From NCBI RefSeq assembly GCF_029844725.1, contig NZ_JAOCKJ010000001.1, positions 434,001 to 498,000 on the forward strand: 64,000 nucleotides of DNA, given 5' to 3'. The notes under the pieces were generated by a model. That model was given only the letters and a program-made list of their open reading frames with translations, searched no databases and was not told the DNA's origin. Made by a program: the position numbers and the translations under genes. Source of the stretch: Pantoea sp. GD03673 (GTDB lineage: Bacteria > Pseudomonadota > Gammaproteobacteria > Enterobacterales > Enterobacteriaceae). The stretch's first letter is position 1, and every line of letters starts with the position of its first letter. Shown here piece after piece: positions 49,039 through 59,624 of the stretch.

Positions 49039-49415
49039 GCCTCTATCACTACCGCCAGTCATACGATTTGGCGGTAATTCCTAAAAAACGCCTTAAACAG
49101 TTTGGTTATAACTGACCCTCTCCTTATTTTATTCAATTAAAACCTATAGTTAGCCATTTAAAACTTTAATCACTTTCGATGTTTTCAGATTTTTTCCATA
49201 TTAACTCTGTCAAATAACTCCTGCATACTCATTCTTAATGCTGCAACTTTTCGTGAGTATCATCACGCTTTAATCGTTATCTTTTTTGCGGCTGCACTGG
49301 CTGTACTGACTGCAACAGACTGAAAATTAATTTTTTAATTTTTCAGAAGCCCACGCCTGAGCGCGCCCCTGATTCTGGTCAGGCCATCTTTTACTTAAGA
49401 AAGAGAGCAGGTTTT
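49039..49415 (+). promoter_or_regulatory. Long AT-rich leader region of the WbaP-type gene
   Basis: 377 bases with no gene. A stem TACCGCCA / TGGCGGTA (49050-49076) may end yebV transcription. An AT-rich imperfect hairpin (CTGAAAATTAA with TTAATTTTTCAG, 49320-49346) lies in the probable leader. Half-matches to the RcsAB box (AATTCCTA after 49074; TAAGAAT on the minus strand near 49230) were noticed but are incomplete. Confidence 0.45.
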
Positions 49416-50882
49416 ATGGCAAGTACATTGATAATGAATAGCCCGAGCCGCTCATGGAGCGGCACGCGTAAAAATATCATCGTGAAATTCGCCCTGAGTT
49501 TTTCCGATCTGATTGCACTTAACCTGGCACTGTTTTTATCTGCCGCGACGATACAGGGTATTTGGGGCGAGCTGGATACGTTTATTCCACCGCATCAGAT
49601 TGAATATCGTTTTGTGGCTCAGTTTATTATGTCAGTGATGTGTACCGGCTGGTTCTGGGTACGCCTGCGTCACTACACTTATCGCAAACCTTTCTGGTTT
49701 GAGCTGAAAGAGATTGTTAAAACCTTATTTGTTTTCTCGCTGCTTGACCTGGCGCTTATCGCTTTTTCTAAATGGGACTTCTCCCGCATGGTGTGGGTCT
49801 TCAGCTGGACTTATGCCCTGCTGCTGCTGCCGCTGATGCGTGCTCTGGTCAAACGTGCCATTAACAAAGCAGGCCAGTGGCAAAAAGAGACCATCATCAT
49901 CGGTTCCGGCAGAAACGCCACCGAAGCATATGCGGCGCTGCAGAGTGAAGAGATCCTCGGTTACAACGTGCAGGCCTTTATCTCTGTTGATGATGTTCCG
50001 GCTCAGCAGAGCGTGAATGGCGTACCGGTGATCACCTGGAAAGATATTAACTGGCAGACCATCGACCGTGACAACGTGCAGTTTATTGTGGCTATGGAGT
50101 ATGAGCAGCAGCCGATGCGTGACCGCTGGCTGAAATTCCTTTCGAAGATGAACTGCCGGTCAGTTTCGGTGATCCCGACCCTGCGCGGTGTGCCACTTTA
50201 CGGCACGGACATGTCCTTTATCTTCAGTCATGAAGTGATGATCCTGCGCGTCAGCAACAATCTGGCGAAGCACTCCTCCCGTTTCATGAAGCGTGCCTTT
50301 GATATCGTGGTCGCGTCGATGTTGCTGCTGTTCCTTGGTCCCATCTTCGCCCTGCTCTGCTACATGGTGAAACGTGACGGCGGCAATGCCATTTACGGTC
50401 ACGAACGTGTGGGGCAGAATGGCAAAAAATTCAAATGCCTGAAATTCCGCTCCATGGTGACCAATTCCAAAGAGGTGCTGGAGAAATTGCTGGCGACCAG
50501 TGAAGAGGCCCGGATTGAGTGGGACAAAGATTTCAAACTGAAGAATGACCCGCGCGTCACCCGCATTGGCAGCTTCCTGCGAAAAACCAGTCTCGACGAA
50601 CTACCCCAGCTGTGGAACGTGATTCGTGGCGAGATGAGTCTCGTCGGCCCGCGTCCGGTCATTGAAGCTGAGCTGGAGCGTTATGCGGGTGATGTAGACT
50701 ATTACCTGATGGCCAAGCCCGGTATGACCGGTCTGTGGCAGGTCAGCGGACGTAACGATATCGATTACGATACCCGCGTCTACTTTGACTCCTGGTATGT
50801 TAAAAACTGGGCGCTCTGGACTGATGTTGCGATCCTGTTCAAAACGGCAGGTGTGGTGCTACGCCGCGACGGCGCTTACTAA
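49416..50882 (+). CDS. Undecaprenyl-phosphate sugar phosphotransferase, WbaP/WceG type
   Basis: A 488-residue polyprenyl-phosphate hexose-1-phosphate transferase that starts exopolysaccharide or O-antigen repeat units on the lipid carrier. Four N-terminal spans, a nucleotide-binding-like middle (IIIGSGRNATEAYAALQSEEILGYNVQAFI) and a C-terminal catalytic domain with KRAFDIVVASMLLLFLGPIF, RVGQNGKKFKCLKFRSMV, and RKTSLDELPQLWNVIRGEMSLVGPRP. The galactose-type is likely by resemblance to WbaP. It is alone, with no polysaccharide cluster nearby; Pantoea stewartii has an unlinked second such gene, wceG2, which this may match. GAGAGCAGG precedes the ATG. Confidence 0.9.
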   Translation: MASTLIMNSPSRSWSGTRKNIIVKFALSFSDLIALNLALFLSAATIQGIWGELDTFIPPHQIEYRFVAQFIMSVMCTGWFWVRLRHYTYRKPFWFELKEIVKTLFVFSLLDLALIAFSKWDFSRMVWVFSWTYALLLLPLMRALVKRAINKAGQWQKETIIIGSGRNATEAYAALQSEEILGYNVQAFISVDDVPAQQSVNGVPVITWKDINWQTIDRDNVQFIVAMEYEQQPMRDRWLKFLSKMNCRSVSVIPTLRGVPLYGTDMSFIFSHEVMILRVSNNLAKHSSRFMKRAFDIVVASMLLLFLGPIFALLCYMVKRDGGNAIYGHERVGQNGKKFKCLKFRSMVTNSKEVLEKLLATSEEARIEWDKDFKLKNDPRVTRIGSFLRKTSLDELPQLWNVIRGEMSLVGPRPVIEAELERYAGDVDYYLMAKPGMTGLWQVSGRNDIDYDTRVYFDSWYVKNWALWTDVAILFKTAGVVLRRDGAY

Positions 50883-50890
50883 ACCCGACG

Positions 50891-50925
50891 CTGCGATGCC
50901 TGTTTACAGCAGGCATCGCAGTTTC
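50891..50925 (+). terminator. Terminator after the WbaP-type gene
   Basis: Perfect 12-bp stem CTGCGATGCCTG / CAGGCATCGCAG, seven-base loop, short TTT after it. Confidence 0.8.
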
Positions 50926-51009
50926 CGCACGACTTCCTCTATCTTTTTTGCCTCTGAATCATTACCCTCTGCCATCGTTTTTTAACAGAACGCTTACCCT
51001 CTGGTTGTT

Positions 51010-52203
51010 ATGCAAAAATTTACTCTGCTGTTGTTAAGCCTGGTGCTGCTGGCACCTTTAGGCATCGATCTCTATTTGCCCACGCTGCCGCAAATCGCAG
51101 AAGGGCTGGATACGCCGGTCTCTCTGGTTCAGACCACTATTCCCCTGTTTCTGCTGGTGATGGGGCTGGGACAACTGGTGACCGGCCCGCTGGTGGACAA
51201 TTACGGCCGTAAGCCGATTGCCCTGCTTGGGCTGGCGCTGTACATCGCGGGCAGCGCCATTGCGGCAACCGCCACCTCATTCCCGCTGTTTGTTCTGGCC
51301 CGCCTGGTGCAGGGCTGTGGCGTCTGCTGTAGCGCCGTCGTGGCCTTTAGCGGCGTGCGCGACCGCCTGAGTGGCGACGATGCCGCCCGCGCCTATGGCT
51401 TCCTGAACGGCGCGCTGAACATCGTACCGGCGCTGGCACCGCTGCTGGGGGGCTTGCTGGCCAGCGCCTTTGACTGGCGCGCGCCCTTCTGGTTCCTCTT
51501 CGCCTATGGCCTGCTGATTACGCTGCTGGTGATAATCTGGCTGCCCGAAACACGCCCGGCAGATACCCTGCGGGTGAAAGGCTTACCGATTAAGCAGTAC
51601 GCTGAAATCCTGCGTCAGCCGCGCTTTCTGGCGTTCGCATTTGCCAACGCCGGTGCGCTGGGCATGGTGCTGACCTACGTGTCGCTGGCACCGCACGTCT
51701 TAATGACCGAAGGCGGCCTGACGCCGATCCAGTTCTCCTTTGCGTTTGGTGCCAACGGTTTCTGGATCATGTTTGTCAGCATGTTCGTCAATAAAGCGAT
51801 TCGCAAAGCGGGCCGGCCTTTCTGTCTGGCAATGGGATTTTTCACGATGCTGCTGGGCGCGGTGCTGCTGGTGGCAGGGATGCAAATTTTCCCGGCGGAG
51901 ATGCAGACGCACTGGGCGCTCTACATGTTCCCGGTGGCGGTATCGGTGGCAGGACTGGCCTTTACGGTGGGACCGGCCACCAGCTATGCGCTGGAGCCGT
52001 ATCAGCAACAGGCTGGCGTGGCGTCCGCCCTGCAGGGATTTATTCAGATGGCCGGTGGTGCAGCAGGCAGCCTGGTGATCGTCGCGCTGCCCGTGGCGGA
52101 GAAGCTGTCGCTGAGCCTGATGATGCTGCTGGGTGCAGCGCTGGCCTTTATTGCCTGGCGCTGCAGCAGAAAGATGCGTGGCAGCCTGACCGCGCTTAAA
52201 TAA
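51010..52203 (+). CDS. MFS exporter, Bcr/CflA (DHA1) family
   Basis: A 397-residue transporter with twelve hydrophobic segments. Family signatures are [16 protein letters not shown] in the first span, [20 protein letters not shown] loop (motif A) and [21 protein letters not shown]. These are typical of Bcr/CflA drug exporters such as EmrD and YdhC; the substrate cannot be told. It ends convergent with dadX, overlapping it by 8 bases. There is no strong ribosome binding site before the ATG. Confidence 0.87.
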   Translation: MQKFTLLLLSLVLLAPLGIDLYLPTLPQIAEGLDTPVSLVQTTIPLFLLVMGLGQLVTGPLVDNYGRKPIALLGLALYIAGSAIAATATSFPLFVLARLVQGCGVCCSAVVAFSGVRDRLSGDDAARAYGFLNGALNIVPALAPLLGGLLASAFDWRAPFWFLFAYGLLITLLVIIWLPETRPADTLRVKGLPIKQYAEILRQPRFLAFAFANAGALGMVLTYVSLAPHVLMTEGGLTPIQFSFAFGANGFWIMFVSMFVNKAIRKAGRPFCLAMGFFTMLLGAVLLVAGMQIFPAEMQTHWALYMFPVAVSVAGLAFTVGPATSYALEPYQQQAGVASALQGFIQMAGGAAGSLVIVALPVAEKLSLSLMMLLGAALAFIAWRCSRKMRGSLTALK

Positions 52204-53266
52204 CAGTAACCGGAACGCGGGGTGCCAGTGCGCACATCAGCTCGTACCCTACCGTTCCGGCTGCTTTAGCCACCTGATCGATCTTCACCTGCTCACCCCA
52301 AAGCTCCACGGCTGAACCAATTCCGGCCTGAGGACAGGGCGTCAAGTCCACGGTGATCATATCCATGGAAACCGCGCCCACCACCTGCGTCATCACGCCA
52401 TCAACGCAGACGGGTGTGCCACTCGGAGCGTGACGGGGATAACCATCCGCGTAACCGCAGGCCACCACGCCAATGCGTTGCGCCGTGCTGGCATGATAGC
52501 GGTATCCGTAACCCACGCCATCCCCTGCCTGTAGTTGCTGAACCGCGATAATTTCACTGCTTAAGGTCATTACCGGCTTCAGACCGCTGCCTGCAATGTC
52601 CTGCCAGTCGCCGCTGGGTGACGCGCCATAGAGAATGATGCCGGGGCGAACCCAGTCAAAATGGGCTTCAGGATGCCATAAAGTACAGGCGGAGTTGGAG
52701 AGCGACCGCGGGCAGTTCAGCCCCTCTGCCGCCTGCTCAACACGCTGCAGCGGTTCAATCAGGCCCTGCGGATTTTCGGCATCGGCAAAATGGGCCATCA
52801 GCGTCATCTCACCCACGTTGCTCAGCGCCCGCAGCTTGTGCCATGCGCCATTCACCTGTTCCGGGCGAAAACCCAGACGGTTCATCCCGCTGTTCATTTT
52901 AAGATAGATATCAACCGGTGCAGAAAGTGTGGCACTCGCCAGCGCGTTGATTTGCCAGTTACTGTGGACGCTGGTGGTCAGGCGGTAGCGGTCGATCAGC
53001 TGCAAATCTTCTGGCTGGAAGAATCCCTCCAGCAACAGAATCGGTTTTTTCCAGCCCTGCTCGCGCAGCAGGATCGCCTCTTCCATATTAAGCAGCGCAA
53101 AGCCGTCGGTGGAAGCTAGCGCCTCGCGGACGCGCTCAATGCCATGGCCGTAAGCATTAGCTTTCACCACTGACCAGACGCGGGACGCGGGCGCTGCCTG
53201 GCGAACAACAGCCAGGTTATGACTCAACGCCTGCGGGTTGATGGTCGCGATAATCGGACGTGACAT
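52196..53266 (-). CDS. dadX: Catabolic alanine racemase DadX
   Basis: A 356-residue PLP enzyme interconverting L- and D-alanine. The PLP lysine is in [13 protein letters not shown] near residue 35, the second catalytic Tyr in [10 protein letters not shown], and SMDMITVDL follows. The length and position directly after dadA identify the catabolic isozyme rather than Alr. It starts 19 bases after dadA ends and together they allow growth on alanine. Confidence 0.95.
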   Translation of the reverse strand: MSRPIIATINPQALSHNLAVVRQAAPASRVWSVVKANAYGHGIERVREALASTDGFALLNMEEAILLREQGWKKPILLLEGFFQPEDLQLIDRYRLTTSVHSNWQINALASATLSAPVDIYLKMNSGMNRLGFRPEQVNGAWHKLRALSNVGEMTLMAHFADAENPQGLIEPLQRVEQAAEGLNCPRSLSNSACTLWHPEAHFDWVRPGIILYGASPSGDWQDIAGSGLKPVMTLSSEIIAVQQLQAGDGVGYGYRYHASTAQRIGVVACGYADGYPRHAPSGTPVCVDGVMTQVVGAVSMDMITVDLTPCPQAGIGSAVELWGEQVKIDQVAKAAGTVGYELMCALAPRVPVTVI

Positions 53267-53285
53267 CCTCTCTCTCCCTGAATAC

Positions 53286-54587
53286 TTAACGAGTTGCGTT
53301 GGCGTTACGCAGCGGCGATGAGGTCGCCGCGAAACCGGGTAAGTAGCGGAACACCGCTAAGTCATCTGCCGCAATGGCCGGTTTTTTACCGGAGATGAGA
53401 TCGGCCAGCAACTGACCAGAACCACACGCCATCGTCCAGCCCAGCGTACCGTGACCGGTGTTGAGATAGAGATTAGAGATCGGCGTGGCACCGACAATCG
53501 GCGTACCGTCTGGCGTCATCGGACGCAGACCGGTCCAGAAACTCGCCTGCGCGAGATGACCGCCTTCAGGATAGAGATCACTGACCACCATCTCCAGCGT
53601 TTCCCGCCGCGCTTCGGTGAGTTTGGTGTTAAAACCAACAATTTCCGCCATCCCGCCGACGCGTATGCGATCGTCAAAACGGGTCACCGCCACTTTGTAG
53701 GTCTCATCAAGAATCGTCGAAACCGGTGCAGCGTCAGGATTTTTAATCGGAATGGTGAGTGAGTAGCCCTTTAACGGATAGACCGGAATATCGATCACGT
53801 TTTTTAACAGCGCGGTGGAGTAGGAACCAAAGGCCACCACATAGCTGTCAGCCTTGATGATCTCCTCGCCGCACTTCACGCCATAAATACGATTACCATC
53901 GCGCAGCAGATGATCGACCGGGGTGTTAAAGCGGAATACCACGCCCGCCGCTTCGGCCATTTTTGCCAGCCGCTGCGTAAAGAGCTGGCAGTCGCCGGTT
54001 TCGTCGTTGGGCAGGCGTAATCCGCCGGTGAGTTTATGCTGGGTTGCCGCCAGCGCCGGTTCCACGCGTGACAGCTCATGTGCCTCTAACAGCTCATAGG
54101 GAACGCCCGCGTCACGCAGAACCGCAATATCTTTGCTGGCGCTGTCGAACTGCTGCTGCGTGCGAAACAGCTGAAGCGTGCCGCCCTGACGCCCCTCATA
54201 GGCGATGCCGGTTTCGCTGCGTAACGCCTTCAGGCAGTCACGGCTGTATTCGGCAATACGCACCATGCGGCTTTTGTTCTGCTGATAATGGTTGATGTCG
54301 CAGTTGCGCAGCATGTGCCACATCCACTCCAGCTGAAAACTGCTGCCATCCAGCCGGATAGCCAACGGCGCGTGGCGCTGGAACATCCACTTCACGGCTT
54401 TCAGGGGCACACCCGGTGCCGCCCAGGGTGCGGCATAACCCGGTGAGATCTGACCGGCATTACCCGCGCTGGTCTCCATCGCTGCGGCGGGCTGACGATC
54501 AATGACTGTCACCTGATGCCCGGCACGCGCCAGATACCAGGCGCTGGCTACGCCAACCACACCACTTCCAAGAATTACTACGTGCAT
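53286..54587 (-). CDS. dadA: D-amino acid dehydrogenase DadA small subunit
   Basis: A 433-residue FAD enzyme on the inner face of the membrane, oxidising D-alanine to pyruvate. The FAD motif [21 protein letters not shown] begins at residue 3, [23 protein letters not shown] is the family block, and [14 protein letters not shown] plus [22 protein letters not shown] close the FAD site. The frame reaches 54686, but the ATG at 54587 starts the dinucleotide fold and has GGGGGA before it. First gene of dadAX; Lrp/CRP control is known in E. coli. Confidence 0.96.
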   Translation of the reverse strand: MHVVILGSGVVGVASAWYLARAGHQVTVIDRQPAAAMETSAGNAGQISPGYAAPWAAPGVPLKAVKWMFQRHAPLAIRLDGSSFQLEWMWHMLRNCDINHYQQNKSRMVRIAEYSRDCLKALRSETGIAYEGRQGGTLQLFRTQQQFDSASKDIAVLRDAGVPYELLEAHELSRVEPALAATQHKLTGGLRLPNDETGDCQLFTQRLAKMAEAAGVVFRFNTPVDHLLRDGNRIYGVKCGEEIIKADSYVVAFGSYSTALLKNVIDIPVYPLKGYSLTIPIKNPDAAPVSTILDETYKVAVTRFDDRIRVGGMAEIVGFNTKLTEARRETLEMVVSDLYPEGGHLAQASFWTGLRPMTPDGTPIVGATPISNLYLNTGHGTLGWTMACGSGQLLADLISGKKPAIAADDLAVFRYLPGFAATSSPLRNANATR

Positions 54588-55091
54588 AGATCCCCCACCC
54601 GGCAGGTAAAAGCATAATTCACTGTTCAGAAGATGATAGTCAGCGGATTCACACAGCGGACACCACCCCATAAATTCAGCATCCATTTCACATCTTTTTC
54701 ACTTTTCAGGTAACTAAAATCTTGTCGCACCCCTAATTTCAGCGATTTATGCGACTTAATCCGTAAAGACAGAAATAAATGACAACGAAAGCAGTTAAAT
54801 CTGCGCATTGCAGGAGAATCCTTCAACCCCATACATTCCGCTTATAAACAGGATGATATTCTTTTCCTCAAGACAAAAGCCGAACTAAAGGCGATTAAAT
54901 TCTCTGCTGCACCCCTCTTAATGATTTTGTGCCAAAGAATTCGTTTGAGTTCGCATTTCGGATAAGCGACAGTGGGCTATCATTGTTGTGTTCGCTCAGT
55001 TTTTTTCGGGTTCCCTTTTTCAGGATGAAGCCTTAAATAACCAGAACGGGTTGTCTTTCGGGTCAGCCGGTTTGCAAAAAAGAGGTGCGCT
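54588..55091. promoter_or_regulatory. dadA-ycgB divergent regulatory region
   Basis: 504 bases with no supported gene; A+T-rich through most of its middle. A sigma-S-like -10 hexamer preceded by C (GGCTATCATTG, 54975-54985) lies about 107 bases before ycgB without a clear -35, as is common for RpoS promoters. Sites for Lrp at dadA are expected but were not assigned. Confidence 0.4.
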
Positions 55092-56627
55092 ATGACGACA
55101 ATCTTTGACGAAGCCATCAGAGACAGCAAACGACTCAATGACGGACCAGACTGGACATTCGAACTGCTTGATGTCTATTTAGCGGAGATAGACCGCGTCG
55201 CTAAGCTCTACCGGCTTGATACCTACCCGCACCAGATTGAAGTAATTACCTCAGAACAGATGATGGATGCCTATTCCAGCGTCGGCATGCCTATCAACTA
55301 TTCACACTGGTCATTCGGCAAAAAGTTTATTGAGACCGAACAGCGCTACAAGCATGGTCAGCAGGGTCTGGCCTATGAGATTGTCATCAACTCCAATCCC
55401 TGCATCGCCTATCTGATGGAAGAGAACACCATGACCATGCAGGCGCTGGTGATGGCGCATGCCTGTTACGGGCACAACTCCTTCTTCAAAAATAACTATC
55501 TGTTCCGCAGCTGGACGGATGCCGGATCGATTGTCGATTACCTGCTGTTCGCCAAAAACTACATCAGCGACTGCGAAGAGCGCTACGGCGTCGAAGAGGT
55601 CGAGCGGCTGCTCGACTCCTGCCACGCCTTAATGAATTATGGCGTCGATCGCTATAAACGCCCGCAGAAGATCTCCCTGCAGGAGGAGAAAGCGCGGCAG
55701 AAAAGCCGTGAAGAGTATCTGCAGAGCCAGGTGAATACCCTGTGGCGTACGCTGCCCCGGCGTGAAAAAGAGACTGTGGCGTTTGAGGCGGCACGCTATC
55801 CGTCTGAACCGCAGGAAAACCTGCTCTATTTTATGGAGAAAAACGCCCCGCTGCTGGAGCCCTGGCAGCGTGAGATCCTGCGCATCGTGCGTAAGGTGAG
55901 CCAGTATTTCTATCCACAAAAGCAGACGCAGGTAATGAATGAGGGCTGGGCGACCTTCTGGCACTACACCATCCTTAATCACCTTTATGATGAAGGCAAA
56001 GTGTCAGAACGGTTCATGATGGAGTTCCTGCACAGCCACACTAACGTGGTGTATCAGCCACCCTACAACAGTCAGTGGTACAACGGCATCAACCCCTACG
56101 CCTTAGGGTTTGCGATGATGCAGGATATTAAGCGTATCTGTCAGTCACCGACCGAAGAAGATCGCTACTGGTTCCCGGATATCGCCGGTTCCGACTGGCT
56201 GGAAACCCTGCATTTTGCGATGCGTGAGTTTAAGGATGAGAGCTTTATCAGCCAGTTCCTGTCACCAAAAGTGATGCGTGACTTCCGTCTCTTTACCGTG
56301 CTGGATGATGACCGCAATAACTATCTGGAGATCGCCGCCATCCATGATGAGGCGGGCTATCGGGCCATCCGCCAGCAGCTCTCTGCCCAGTACAACCTGA
56401 GTAATCTCGAACCGAATATTCAGGTCTATAACGTCGATCTGCGTGGTGACCGCTCGCTGACCCTGCGTTATGTGCCGCAGAGTCGCACGCCGCTCGACAA
56501 GAGCCGTCGCGAAGTGCTGAAACACGTGCATCGTCTGTGGGGATTTGATGTGATTCTTGAACAGCAGAATGAAGATGGCAGCGTCGAGCTGCTGGATCGT
56601 AACCCGCCCCGCGGTTCTTCGCTCTGA
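55092..56627 (+). CDS. ycgB: YcgB, SpoVR family protein
   Basis: A 511-residue cytoplasmic protein of the SpoVR family, named after a Bacillus sporulation protein; its biochemical role is unknown. Conserved parts are DWTFELLDVYLAEIDRVAKLY, HWSFGKKF, MTMQALVMAHACYGHNSFFKNNYLF with His/Cys candidates for metal binding, and MNEGWATFWHYTILNHLYDEG. In many bacteria it is encoded or co-regulated with yeaG and yeaH, both 10 kb away here. AGAGGTG precedes the ATG. Confidence 0.95.
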   Translation: MTTIFDEAIRDSKRLNDGPDWTFELLDVYLAEIDRVAKLYRLDTYPHQIEVITSEQMMDAYSSVGMPINYSHWSFGKKFIETEQRYKHGQQGLAYEIVINSNPCIAYLMEENTMTMQALVMAHACYGHNSFFKNNYLFRSWTDAGSIVDYLLFAKNYISDCEERYGVEEVERLLDSCHALMNYGVDRYKRPQKISLQEEKARQKSREEYLQSQVNTLWRTLPRREKETVAFEAARYPSEPQENLLYFMEKNAPLLEPWQREILRIVRKVSQYFYPQKQTQVMNEGWATFWHYTILNHLYDEGKVSERFMMEFLHSHTNVVYQPPYNSQWYNGINPYALGFAMMQDIKRICQSPTEEDRYWFPDIAGSDWLETLHFAMREFKDESFISQFLSPKVMRDFRLFTVLDDDRNNYLEIAAIHDEAGYRAIRQQLSAQYNLSNLEPNIQVYNVDLRGDRSLTLRYVPQSRTPLDKSRREVLKHVHRLWGFDVILEQQNEDGSVELLDRNPPRGSSL

Positions 56628-56640
56628 TCGACCTGAAAAC

Positions 56641-56667
56641 AAAAACCGGACGCGATGTCCGGTTTTT
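56641..56667. terminator. Bidirectional terminator between ycgB and fadR
   Basis: Stem AAAAACCGGAC / GTCCGGTTTTT with loop GCGAT and more Ts after it. Confidence 0.93.
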
Positions 56668-56669
56668 TT

Positions 56670-57389
56670 TTAACGTTTGTTGCCGAGGTCGTCGGGCAGG
56701 TTCTTCTGCATACTGTGCCAGATTTCTCCGCTGCGGCGGCCATAGTTGCGCACCACGTCCACAATCTCATCCTGTCCTGGCGCTTTGTCGCACAGCGCCA
56801 GAAGTGTCAGATAGAAATCACGCGCAACCTGGCGCGCTTCCGCATTAGAGAAGTAATGACGACCTACACGGGTATAGAGGCCTTTCAGGCCGTTCAGGAT
56901 CAGACCGTAAATCGGATTGCCTGAGGCAAAGGCCAGACCACGGAACACCCGGTAGTCGAGTTCGGTATAAGCATCCGCCTGATCGGCAGCGGCACTTACC
57001 GTCTCCAGCACTTCACGCGCTTTGTCAGGATGGTGACGCAGCGCACGGCTGATAAAGATTGATGAAATGTTGCTACGGACTGACAGCAGGTTGTCGATCA
57101 GCACCGGTACGCTGTCGTGATCGAGGCGAGCCAGCGTTTCCAGAATATTGAGGCCGGACGTCTCCCAGAAATCGTTCACGCGTGTGGGTTTGCCGTGCTG
57201 AATGGTCAGCCAGCCATCCCGCGCCAGGCGCTGCAGCACTTCACGCAAAGTGGTGCGCGTCACCCCAATCAATTCAGAAAGCTCACGCTCAGCAGGAAGA
57301 ATCGACCCTGGCGGGAAGCGACTGTTCCAGATGCTTTCAATGATATATTCTTCAGCAAATCCCGCTGGACTCTGAGCCTTTATAACCAT
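56670..57389 (-). CDS. fadR: Fatty acid metabolism regulator FadR
   Basis: A 239-residue GntR-type regulator repressing fad (beta-oxidation) genes and activating fab genes; acyl-CoA releases it. The winged helix is residues 1-75 with [41 protein letters not shown]; the C-terminal effector domain has the long helices typical of FadR. The window also holds its target fadD. In E. coli its divergent neighbour is nhaB, which is absent here. Confidence 0.97.
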   Translation of the reverse strand: MVIKAQSPAGFAEEYIIESIWNSRFPPGSILPAERELSELIGVTRTTLREVLQRLARDGWLTIQHGKPTRVNDFWETSGLNILETLARLDHDSVPVLIDNLLSVRSNISSIFISRALRHHPDKAREVLETVSAAADQADAYTELDYRVFRGLAFASGNPIYGLILNGLKGLYTRVGRHYFSNAEARQVARDFYLTLLALCDKAPGQDEIVDVVRNYGRRSGEIWHSMQKNLPDDLGNKR

Positions 57390-57849
57390 AGCAATGTGTT
57401 CTCGTTGCTTTTCTAATCATGATGGGCACTCATCATACCAGACGCCCTATAGCGGATATAGCCTGCATAACCATTAAAACCGGGCGCAGGCGCATATTTC
57501 AGTATGGCTGACAGCGCTGAAGCCGTGGGCGGTTGATCGATTTTCTTCGCCGGAACGGTCAGCCTCGCATCACAGCAAAAGACTCGCCTGAACGCACAGC
57601 ATTTGCGTACCGCAGCGCCTGCCGTTGCCGTTGCGCGGCCTGCCGATCGCGACCGGCTTTTTCTTCCCTTCGCCATTTTTGCTCTGCTTACCGGGCGGAC
57701 ATCAGCTGGAAGGCCTCTGCTTATTCTTCTGTAACCTGCTCTGGATCAGAATCAGGTCATGTTTGCACACGATTTTTCCCTGCCCCTGGCTGGTTTGCCC
57801 GTGCTTTTGGTTTACACTGCGTGGCATTAACGTTTACAGGGAATGCAAT
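57390..57849. other. 460-bp region between fadR and dsbB lacking nhaB
   Basis: No convincing gene. Short open frames on both strands (for example minus 57413-57676) have arginine- and cysteine-rich translations without a family match or a good ribosome binding site. nhaB lies here in E. coli; I see no fragment of it. The divergent promoters of fadR and dsbB should be inside. Confidence 0.6.
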
Positions 57850-58380
57850 ATGTTGCGATATCTGAATCAATGTTCTCGTGGTCGCGGAGCCTGGTTATTA
57901 CTGGCACTGACAGCCCTTGCGCTGGAATTGACGGCACTCTTTTTTCAGCACGTGATGGGACTCAAGCCCTGCGTAATGTGCATCTATGAGCGTAATGCGC
58001 TGTTTGGTGTGATGGGCGCAGGTCTGGTGGGCGCGATTGCGCCGAAAACACCGTTACGTCTGGGAGCGCTGGCGTTGTGGATTTACAGTGCGTGGGAAGG
58101 TCTGCGTCTCTCTTATGAACACACCATGATTCAGCTGCACCCGAATCCTTTCACCACCTGTGATTTTGCGGCCCGCTTCCCGAGCGGATTGCCGCTGGAC
58201 AAGTGGCTGCCATCGGTGTTTCTTGCCAGCGGTGACTGTGCAGAACGCAGCTGGACTTTCCTGACGCTCAGCATGCCGCAGTGGATGATTGGGATCTTCG
58301 CCGGTTATCTGCTGGTTGCCGTGCTGGTACTGATTGCCCAGCTTTTTAAACCCAAACGTCGCGATCTGTTTGGTCGTTAA
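57850..58380 (+). CDS. dsbB: Disulfide bond formation protein DsbB
   Basis: A 176-residue inner-membrane oxidase that re-oxidises DsbA and passes electrons to quinones. Four spans; the redox pair Cys41-Cys44 in [10 protein letters not shown], and the second pair Cys in [13 protein letters not shown] and [11 protein letters not shown]. Length equals E. coli. The frame is open from 57625, but the ATG at 57850 gives the family start [12 protein letters not shown]. Confidence 0.97.
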   Translation: MLRYLNQCSRGRGAWLLLALTALALELTALFFQHVMGLKPCVMCIYERNALFGVMGAGLVGAIAPKTPLRLGALALWIYSAWEGLRLSYEHTMIQLHPNPFTTCDFAARFPSGLPLDKWLPSVFLASGDCAERSWTFLTLSMPQWMIGIFAGYLLVAVLVLIAQLFKPKRRDLFGR

Positions 58381-58401
58381 AACGTCCCGAAGCTGAGATC
58401 A

Positions 58402-58428
58402 AAAAAGGCTGCCACTGGCAGCCTTTTT
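58402..58428. terminator. Bidirectional terminator between dsbB and ycgN
   Basis: Stem AAAAAGGCTGCC / GGCAGCCTTTTT with loop ACT. Confidence 0.92.
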
Positions 58429-58452
58429 ACGCTCCGCATGATGCCGCGGCGC

Positions 58453-58899
58453 TTAGCCGTTGCGATCGGGACGATCGATAATGTGATCTTCCCAGTCCCG
58501 CACTTCACTCTCCCGCACCGCAATATAACGCACCGAAATACGCTGCGCATGCATCGCGGTTTTCGAGCCAGCCCGCAGCGGATGCCAGGCCGGTAACCCT
58601 TTGCCCTCACCCAGCAGCCGGTAAGCGCAGGTGCGCGGCAGCCAGTTAAAGGTGGTCAGATTTTCGCGCGTCAGCTTGATGCAATCCTCTTCTAACTCGA
58701 AGCGGCGCTCATAGTTGCGGCACTGGCAGGTTTTAATATTGAGCTGGTTGCAGGCGACGTTAGTGAAATAGATCTCATCGGTGTCGGCGTCCTGCAATTT
58801 GTTCAGGCAACACTGGCCACAACCATCACACAAGGATTCCCATTCCTCATCGCTCATTTGTGCCAGGCGTTTTTGTTGCCAGAAAGGGGTGTCTGTCAT
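58453..58899 (-). CDS. ycgN: YcgN, UPF0260 cysteine-cluster protein
   Basis: A 148-residue YkgJ-like protein with the metal-type cysteine set [14 protein letters not shown] and later [17 protein letters not shown], and [23 protein letters not shown]. It matches E. coli YcgN. Together with the ORF at 2463 the window has two members of the cysteine-cluster group. Function unknown. Lies 65 bases after ycgM. Confidence 0.92.
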   Translation of the reverse strand: MTDTPFWQQKRLAQMSDEEWESLCDGCGQCCLNKLQDADTDEIYFTNVACNQLNIKTCQCRNYERRFELEEDCIKLTRENLTTFNWLPRTCAYRLLGEGKGLPAWHPLRAGSKTAMHAQRISVRYIAVRESEVRDWEDHIIDRPDRNG

Positions 58900-58964
58900 G
58901 ATGATTTATCCGGGTTGTGCCTGAAACGCACCTTATAAAGCCTATGCTGCGGTGATGCAAGTTT

Positions 58965-59624
58965 TTAGAGCACGCGGGTGCGGATGCCATGCCCCGCCAG
59001 CGACACTTCCAGCTGGTCGCCCGAGCGCATCGGCCCCACACCTTCTGGCGTCCCGGTAAGAATGATATCGCCAGCACGCAGCGTAAAATAGTGGCTCATA
59101 TGTGCAATCAGCGGCAGGATTTTGTGCATCATGTCCGCCGTATTGCCCTGCTGACGGACTTCTCCATTGACCACCAGTTTAAGCTCAACATTCTGTGGGT
59201 CATCACTGAATTCGGCGACCGGGATAAAACCGGAGACAGGACAGGCGTTATCAAAACCTTTCGATTTTTCCCACGGCTGACCCGCTTTCTTCAGCCGGGA
59301 CTGCAGGTCACGCAGCGTCAGATCCAGCGCCACACCGTAGCCTGCAATCGCTTTAGCCACGTGTTCCTCGGTTGCCTGCTTCAGGGTGGCACCAATCAGC
59401 ACCGCCAGTTCAACTTCATGATGCACTTCACCAAATGCGTCGGGAATGGAGAGCGGCTGGCGCAAATCACACAGTGCTGTTTCCGGCTTGATAAAGATCA
59501 CCGGTTCGGTGGGGGTAGCACTGCCCATCTCTTTAATGTGTTTTGCATAATTACTGCCGACGCAAACCACTTTGCTGACCGGAAAATCTAACAGAGCGCC
59601 TTGCCAGTTATGATGCTGATACAT
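58965..59624 (-). CDS. ycgM: YcgM, fumarylacetoacetate hydrolase family
   Basis: A 219-residue FAH-fold hydrolase/decarboxylase. Metal-binding acids are in VHHEVELAVLIG (two Glu) and ALDLTLRDLQ (Asp); GFDNACPVSGFIP and TGTPEGVGPM are conserved. E. coli YcgM (YcgM/FAHD1 group) is thought to act on acylpyruvates or oxaloacetate. AGGGG abuts the first ATG (59630) and is correctly spaced for the second at 59624, giving the same length as E. coli. Confidence 0.92.
   Translation of the reverse strand: MYQHHNWQGALLDFPVSKVVCVGSNYAKHIKEMGSATPTEPVIFIKPETALCDLRQPLSIPDAFGEVHHEVELAVLIGATLKQATEEHVAKAIAGYGVALDLTLRDLQSRLKKAGQPWEKSKGFDNACPVSGFIPVAEFSDDPQNVELKLVVNGEVRQQGNTADMMHKILPLIAHMSHYFTLRAGDIILTGTPEGVGPMRSGDQLEVSLAGHGIRTRVL

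Noticed and set aside
49050..49245. RcsAB boxes upstream of the WbaP-type gene
   Set aside because: Only half-sites match; not enough to annotate as an operator.
57413..57676. Minus-strand ORF in the fadR-dsbB interval
   Set aside because: No ribosome binding site, low-complexity basic start, no family resemblance, and not like NhaB.
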